Positions 5,068 to 8,721 of a stretch of DNA of 8,721 nucleotides are shown piece after piece; positions within the stretch are counted from its first letter, which is position 1; the number at the start of each line of letters is the position of its first letter. A program made the translations under genes and the position numbers. The stretch spans positions 1 to 8,721 of the forward strand of contig JAUUZS010000147.1 of NCBI GenBank assembly GCA_030589835.1, written 5' to 3'. The notes below the pieces were generated by a model, which made no database searches, was not told the origin of the DNA, and saw nothing but the letters and a program-made list of their open reading frames with translations. This DNA comes from Cyclobacteriaceae bacterium. GTDB lineage: Bacteria; Bacteroidota; Bacteroidia; Cytophagales; Cyclobacteriaceae.

Positions 5068-6522
5068 TCAATACAATTTAACGGGATTCTCATAATCCGC
5101 TTTCATTTGATAGGGCATTTTCCATATGTTTCCTTCAAAATCACCAAAATATATTTCCGATTTGCTGAACTCATATGCATGACCATCTGCCCAAAAAAAG
5201 CAAAATGGCGATTCAAAATTTAAGGGCCGCCGTACATAGGCATGGCTTACCTCACTATTTTCAGTAAGTACCTTATCAAGTTTCCAACTTTCCCCATCAT
5301 CTTTCGAGACCCAAATTGCCAACTCACCTCCCACTCCCCAATCCTGAGGGCCTTTTTCTGTTGGCCCTACGATTTTCCAGCCCTCACCAGAGATAAACAG
5401 GCTGCCCATATCATAATTGTGGTCAGATGCGGTAACGACAAATGTCTGCCAGCCGGTACCATTCCATTTGGTAACACACCACTGGTAGGGCGCACTTTCA
5501 GGCCCGGGTTTATGCCCATTGCTGCGAATGTACAGGCAAACCGGATTTCCCGATATATCGAATCCCATATCTTTGAGGTAAACATTTTTACCTTTCGACC
5601 GGTAATTTACAGCTCTTGCTGGTGACTCGATATCTTTGATCGGCACCGTTAACTTTATTCCTTCAACACTTTCCCAGGATTTTCCAAAATCGGACGATTG
5701 CACATAGTACAAATCCGTACGCTTGTCCACAACGCCATTTGGGTGACGGTTAAAAAATGTACCTACCACTTTGCCATCAAAAACATTGCTGGTTTGGTAA
5801 TGTCCGGAGTTTTCGCCTTTATTTACAGGAATTGCGGCCAGCATTTGATCCTCAGTCCAATTTATTCCGTCCTTACTTGTTTCAAAATACAACTGCCTGA
5901 TGCCAGTATATTTGGTGAAAAAATGAAATATTCCATTATCCGTATTCCAGGGCTGTGGATAAGTGAATTCTTCCTCAGAAATCAATTCAAATTTATCGAT
6001 ATCATATGGCTTTTTGCTTTTGTATTTGAATCCTGAACGCTTCCTTCCTCTCCCACTCACAAATACCCAAATGAAACCGTCATCATCGATCATCATCGAA
6101 GGATTGTCGTGCGGATCATTTACCCCTTGCTTGTCGCAAACTACGGTGGGTTTCGAAACCATCCCGCTTTGGTGGTCGTATTCTCCAATCATGCATAGCA
6201 AGTATCGATCGTCCGATGATTTTGTGCCACCAAAAACAAAGTAGGTTTTATCAACCTCAGAGGCATAGATGGCAAGTGGAACATGTTTTGCTGTGTAGGT
6301 GGCTAAGCCACCGGAATATTTATCTCCGTATTCATATTTCTGATTCAGTTCAAACCATATTCCACGGTATCCATCTATTTTAGTATTTTCTAATGAAGAT
6401 TGGTGCTGGCCATTTGCAATAAGGCAAACACAGTTCAGGCACAGGAACAACACCGGGAAAAGAAGGTATAAGTAGCAGGCATCTTGAATTGGTCTCATAA
6501 TAATTTCTTTAGCGTTTTTCAC
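5068..6522 (-). CDS. Exported BNR_4-family beta-propeller protein, putative polysaccharide lyase
   Basis: This is a 484-residue secreted protein. A signal peptide is visible (hydrophobic run about 17-36, probable cleavage after ANG at 38). The mature part has the BNR_4 pattern: GYRGIWFELN (51-60), KYSGGLATYTAKH (68-80), DPHDNPSMMIDDDGFIWVF (136-154), PYDIDKFE (172-179), TYPQPW (187-192), GHYQTS (240-245), RTDLYYVQSSDFGKSW (268-283) and the Asp-box-like SKDDGESW (406-413). BNR_4 includes the PL24 and PL25 ulvan lyases, seven-bladed propellers. His138 in HDN and the GHYQ motif match, but where those lyases have a second His (often SGHG) this protein has SGRGR (156-160), so activity and substrate are uncertain. 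The GTG at 6522 overlaps the lyase stop by 4 nt (GTGA). An in-frame ATG at 6498 would still give a good signal peptide. Confidence 0.82.
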   Translation of the reverse strand: MKNAKEIIMRPIQDACYLYLLFPVLFLCLNCVCLIANGQHQSSLENTKIDGYRGIWFELNQKYEYGDKYSGGLATYTAKHVPLAIYASEVDKTYFVFGGTKSSDDRYLLCMIGEYDHQSGMVSKPTVVCDKQGVNDPHDNPSMMIDDDGFIWVFVSGRGRKRSGFKYKSKKPYDIDKFELISEEEFTYPQPWNTDNGIFHFFTKYTGIRQLYFETSKDGINWTEDQMLAAIPVNKGENSGHYQTSNVFDGKVVGTFFNRHPNGVVDKRTDLYYVQSSDFGKSWESVEGIKLTVPIKDIESPARAVNYRSKGKNVYLKDMGFDISGNPVCLYIRSNGHKPGPESAPYQWCVTKWNGTGWQTFVVTASDHNYDMGSLFISGEGWKIVGPTEKGPQDWGVGGELAIWVSKDDGESWKLDKVLTENSEVSHAYVRRPLNFESPFCFFWADGHAYEFSKSEIYFGDFEGNIWKMPYQMKADYENPVKLY

Positions 6523-8564
6523 TCTTCATCAAGCCTTGCCTTGGAACTTTCAGAAAATGGAATGGTTGCAATCCATTGTTGCTTATTGTGATTTTTTATC
6601 TTTATGGAAATACCATTAACATCCTTTGTCAATACCTTTGCTTTCACCTTTTTTACAGCACTCTCAAAGGGCATTAATATCCAAACAAAAGTACTGTTCG
6701 AATGGATTTCCGTGGAATAGACCGTTGTCAAATTTTGCGCATATTTATTGTACTCAGGGCTGTACCACCCTTGTATTTCCGGGTCTTCCTGACCTTTTAT
6801 TAGCTCGACTTTCCATTGTTGCTTCCCGACTGGAATGATACGCAGGTTCCCGATTTCATTTACTGAAGTGACCGTATTTTTCTTTTTAATCAGTTCTTTT
6901 ATATCGGGATGCCAATGCCATAAGGTCTCAATTTTTCTTGGTTTATCCGTTTCTATGTTATCGACTACGATCCAAAAATTATCTCTGACATACATCATTG
7001 TCCGTGTATGCTTTATTTCATCCTTTATATTGTTGAATTTATCAAAGGAATTCCAGGCATAATCAAATTCAGGGGTAATTGCATAATGTTTGTCATCCAG
7101 AGGCTGGGCCACAACCTTCGATCCCGGAGCCTGGCCGTTTCCATCAATTAAAACAACATTATGTCCCTGGCTACCTTTTGCATATCTCCGAAATTTATTG
7201 GCCACTTCACCGGTGTAGGCAAATCTCCCGGCATCGACAAGTAAATCCCGTCCAAAGGCAGAAATTGAAATATGTAGTTTATCGTTGTGCTGGTGCCCGC
7301 TTCCCCAGGGGCCAATATCGAAAAATGACCAATGCGCATCAGCATCATATCCACTTCTGGATATCAGTTGTCCGGCCCATGGATAAAAAAAGGATGGGCC
7401 ATTTAATGGCCTCGTTCCTGACTTTCCATTTGACGCTATATATTCCCATTCGGCATTATTAAACTTTTTGGAAGCCTTTAAAACAATATCACGGTCGCTC
7501 CCCCGATCTCCATCATTATTTAAAATTCTAAAACCATCTGGCCGAATTGCATGGGCTATGTAGCTATACATATCTTCAATGGTCTGATTAAAAAAATCGG
7601 GAAGTGTTTTGTTGGCGTTATCGCAGATGGCCTTGAAGAGTTCGAAGTTAGACATGGCAACATTGTGATAGTGCGATGAAAGTTCGGTTTGGACCCCATC
7701 GGCGTACACCTGGCCATTCATGCTTTCTGTCATGGTTTCGATGGAATACATCAGCCATTCGTTGGATTTTATGTACTCTGGAAAATTCGTGGCAACGGTA
7801 GCAAGTGCTGAGATTTCCATCGTTAACCAGTTATTGCCTCCATGAAAATTCCTGCTATAATGTGCATGATCGGGCAAGCTGCTCAACAGCAAAAGTTGAG
7901 TAGATGGGGATAAATATTCACTGTTTAAAAGACCATAGAAAATATGCGACCACACTTTTGCCCTGGCTGCCACTTCCAATCCCCTCCACACAGATGTGTT
8001 ACTTTTAATTCCAGGGTACGGCATACTTTTTATAATAAAATCCCGTAAAAACAGATCTATATACACAGCATATTTAGGGTTTCCTGTTTTGAAATAGCTT
8101 GAAAGTACCTGGCTAATCTGGCTATGCCGATTGGAGAGCCAGGCCCATTCCCTATCGTTATTTGGCCCTTTGTAATACCAATCTCGATGGCCGTCATCTC
8201 CATACGGCACCGCTCCTCTAACATTTTGAATGACAAAAACGTCAATTAAAATAGTATCCGCAAGGGCTACTGTTTTCGTTGTTTTTTCAGGCTGTGCTTT
8301 TCTCAAATGCACAGCAGTATTGCTGTTTTTATAATATGATAATAGATCATTGCAGGCCTTCTCAATATCGTCTTCTGCCATGGCCTTTTTAACTTTTTCA
8401 AGCCCGAGATGGTCGAGGTTAAATTCCCCGACCATAGCACGCATATGATTGGGATAGGCTTTGCAGATATCTTCTACCGATGTGATTTCTCTCCAGGATT
8501 GGGCGGCTACAAATGCTTCATTGAAAAGTATAAAAAATGTGATGAGCAGTAGGCTTAATTTCAT
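6519..8564 (-). CDS. Exported heparinase II/III-family polysaccharide lyase
   Basis: The 681-residue protein has a signal peptide (MKLSLLLITFFILFNEAFVA, cleavage probably after VAA at 21). An N-terminal alpha/alpha-toroid (about 30-390) is followed by a C-terminal heparinase II/III beta-sandwich (about 395-680). Likely active-site elements are GGNNWLTME (242-250) with Asn244 or Asn245, TELSSHYHN (293-301) with Tyr299, and SGHQHNDKLHI (422-432) with His424 and His426. This is the Asn/Tyr/His arrangement used for beta-elimination by PL12 and related families. The DLLVDAGRFAY block (440-450) is also typical. It should cleave a uronic-acid-containing polysaccharide or oligosaccharide in the periplasm or at the surface. 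Heparin/heparan, alginate and ulvan types share this fold, and the sequence alone does not decide between them. It is the first gene of a pair with the BNR_4 protein. The start is the ATG at 8564 after an A-rich leader. Confidence 0.87.
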   Translation of the reverse strand: MKLSLLLITFFILFNEAFVAAQSWREITSVEDICKAYPNHMRAMVGEFNLDHLGLEKVKKAMAEDDIEKACNDLLSYYKNSNTAVHLRKAQPEKTTKTVALADTILIDVFVIQNVRGAVPYGDDGHRDWYYKGPNNDREWAWLSNRHSQISQVLSSYFKTGNPKYAVYIDLFLRDFIIKSMPYPGIKSNTSVWRGLEVAARAKVWSHIFYGLLNSEYLSPSTQLLLLSSLPDHAHYSRNFHGGNNWLTMEISALATVATNFPEYIKSNEWLMYSIETMTESMNGQVYADGVQTELSSHYHNVAMSNFELFKAICDNANKTLPDFFNQTIEDMYSYIAHAIRPDGFRILNNDGDRGSDRDIVLKASKKFNNAEWEYIASNGKSGTRPLNGPSFFYPWAGQLISRSGYDADAHWSFFDIGPWGSGHQHNDKLHISISAFGRDLLVDAGRFAYTGEVANKFRRYAKGSQGHNVVLIDGNGQAPGSKVVAQPLDDKHYAITPEFDYAWNSFDKFNNIKDEIKHTRTMMYVRDNFWIVVDNIETDKPRKIETLWHWHPDIKELIKKKNTVTSVNEIGNLRIIPVGKQQWKVELIKGQEDPEIQGWYSPEYNKYAQNLTTVYSTEIHSNSTFVWILMPFESAVKKVKAKVLTKDVNGISIKIKNHNKQQWIATIPFSESSKARLDEE

Positions 8565-8721
8565 ATTATTCGTTTTTTTTCAATTTATACAAATACTGAA
8601 GTTTCGCACATACAATTAATGTGCTTATTACTAATGACTTACAATATTATAAAATTTACTATATGCCTAATAACCAATACTTTATCATATCCATTTAAGA
8701 GCATTTTTTCCTCTGTGGAAC

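Noticed and set aside
5242..6244. Plus-strand frames across the BNR_4 gene
   Set aside because: They overlap a well-supported minus-strand gene with family motifs across its length, and none of them has motifs of its own.
8640..8715. Short minus-strand frame ending about 80 bp upstream of the lyase ATG, as a leader peptide or the tail of an upstream gene
   Set aside because: Only about 26 codons are visible before the window edge and there is no recognisable sequence, so it cannot be told apart from chance.
1..8721. CRISPR arrays, tRNA or rRNA genes
   Set aside because: No regularly spaced short repeats and no cloverleaf or rRNA-like conserved segments were found on either strand by reading.

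Overview
The window reads as chromosomal DNA of a member of the Bacteroidota, probably a free-living Cytophagales-like or flavobacterial lineage. Three things point there: low GC, weak or absent Shine-Dalgarno sequences with A-rich leaders, and promoter-like sites of the Bacteroidota type (TTG about 19 bp upstream of TAnnTTTG). The gene families fit as well: a single-pass coiled-coil protein of a kind common in this phylum, and an exported polysaccharide lyase paired with a BNR_4 beta-propeller. The lineage is inferred from sequence character only.

Layout. Positions 1-2074 are minus-strand housekeeping or hypothetical genes: a membrane-anchored coiled-coil protein cut by the window edge, then apaG followed by a class I SAM methyltransferase. 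The last two are so tightly coupled that the methyltransferase frame opens two codons after the apaG stop, in the same frame. Divergent from apaG is ung (uracil-DNA glycosylase, 2234-2896).

Positions 2831-4651 are the unusual part. The ancestral order appears to have been ung convergent with a DUF302 gene. Between them now lies a block of about 1.5 kb made of a 232-bp element with inverted-repeat ends, a vapBC toxin-antitoxin operon, about 310 bp of unassigned DNA, and a second 231-bp copy of the element. The block is flanked by a 157-bp direct repeat covering the 3' ends of both ung and DUF302. As a result ung is followed by a 28-residue DUF302 stub, and the intact DUF302 gene is preceded by a 21-residue ung stub. 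The two repeat copies differ at 20 of 157 positions, and most of the altered codons are silent. This suggests that the second copy came from a diverged but functional homologous locus rather than from an ordinary target-site duplication. The two 230-bp elements share an identical 85-bp core.

Positions 5068-8564 are a two-gene minus-strand operon. It encodes an exported heparinase II/III-type polysaccharide lyase and, overlapping it by four bases, an exported BNR_4 beta-propeller protein. This looks like part of a polysaccharide-degradation locus acting on a uronic-acid-containing glycan. The 157 bp upstream of the lyase (8565-8721) hold its leader and probably its promoter, but no site there is convincing.

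The housekeeping genes and the lyase operon look ordinary. The candidate for something new is the paired-element vapBC cassette with its reciprocal gene stubs.
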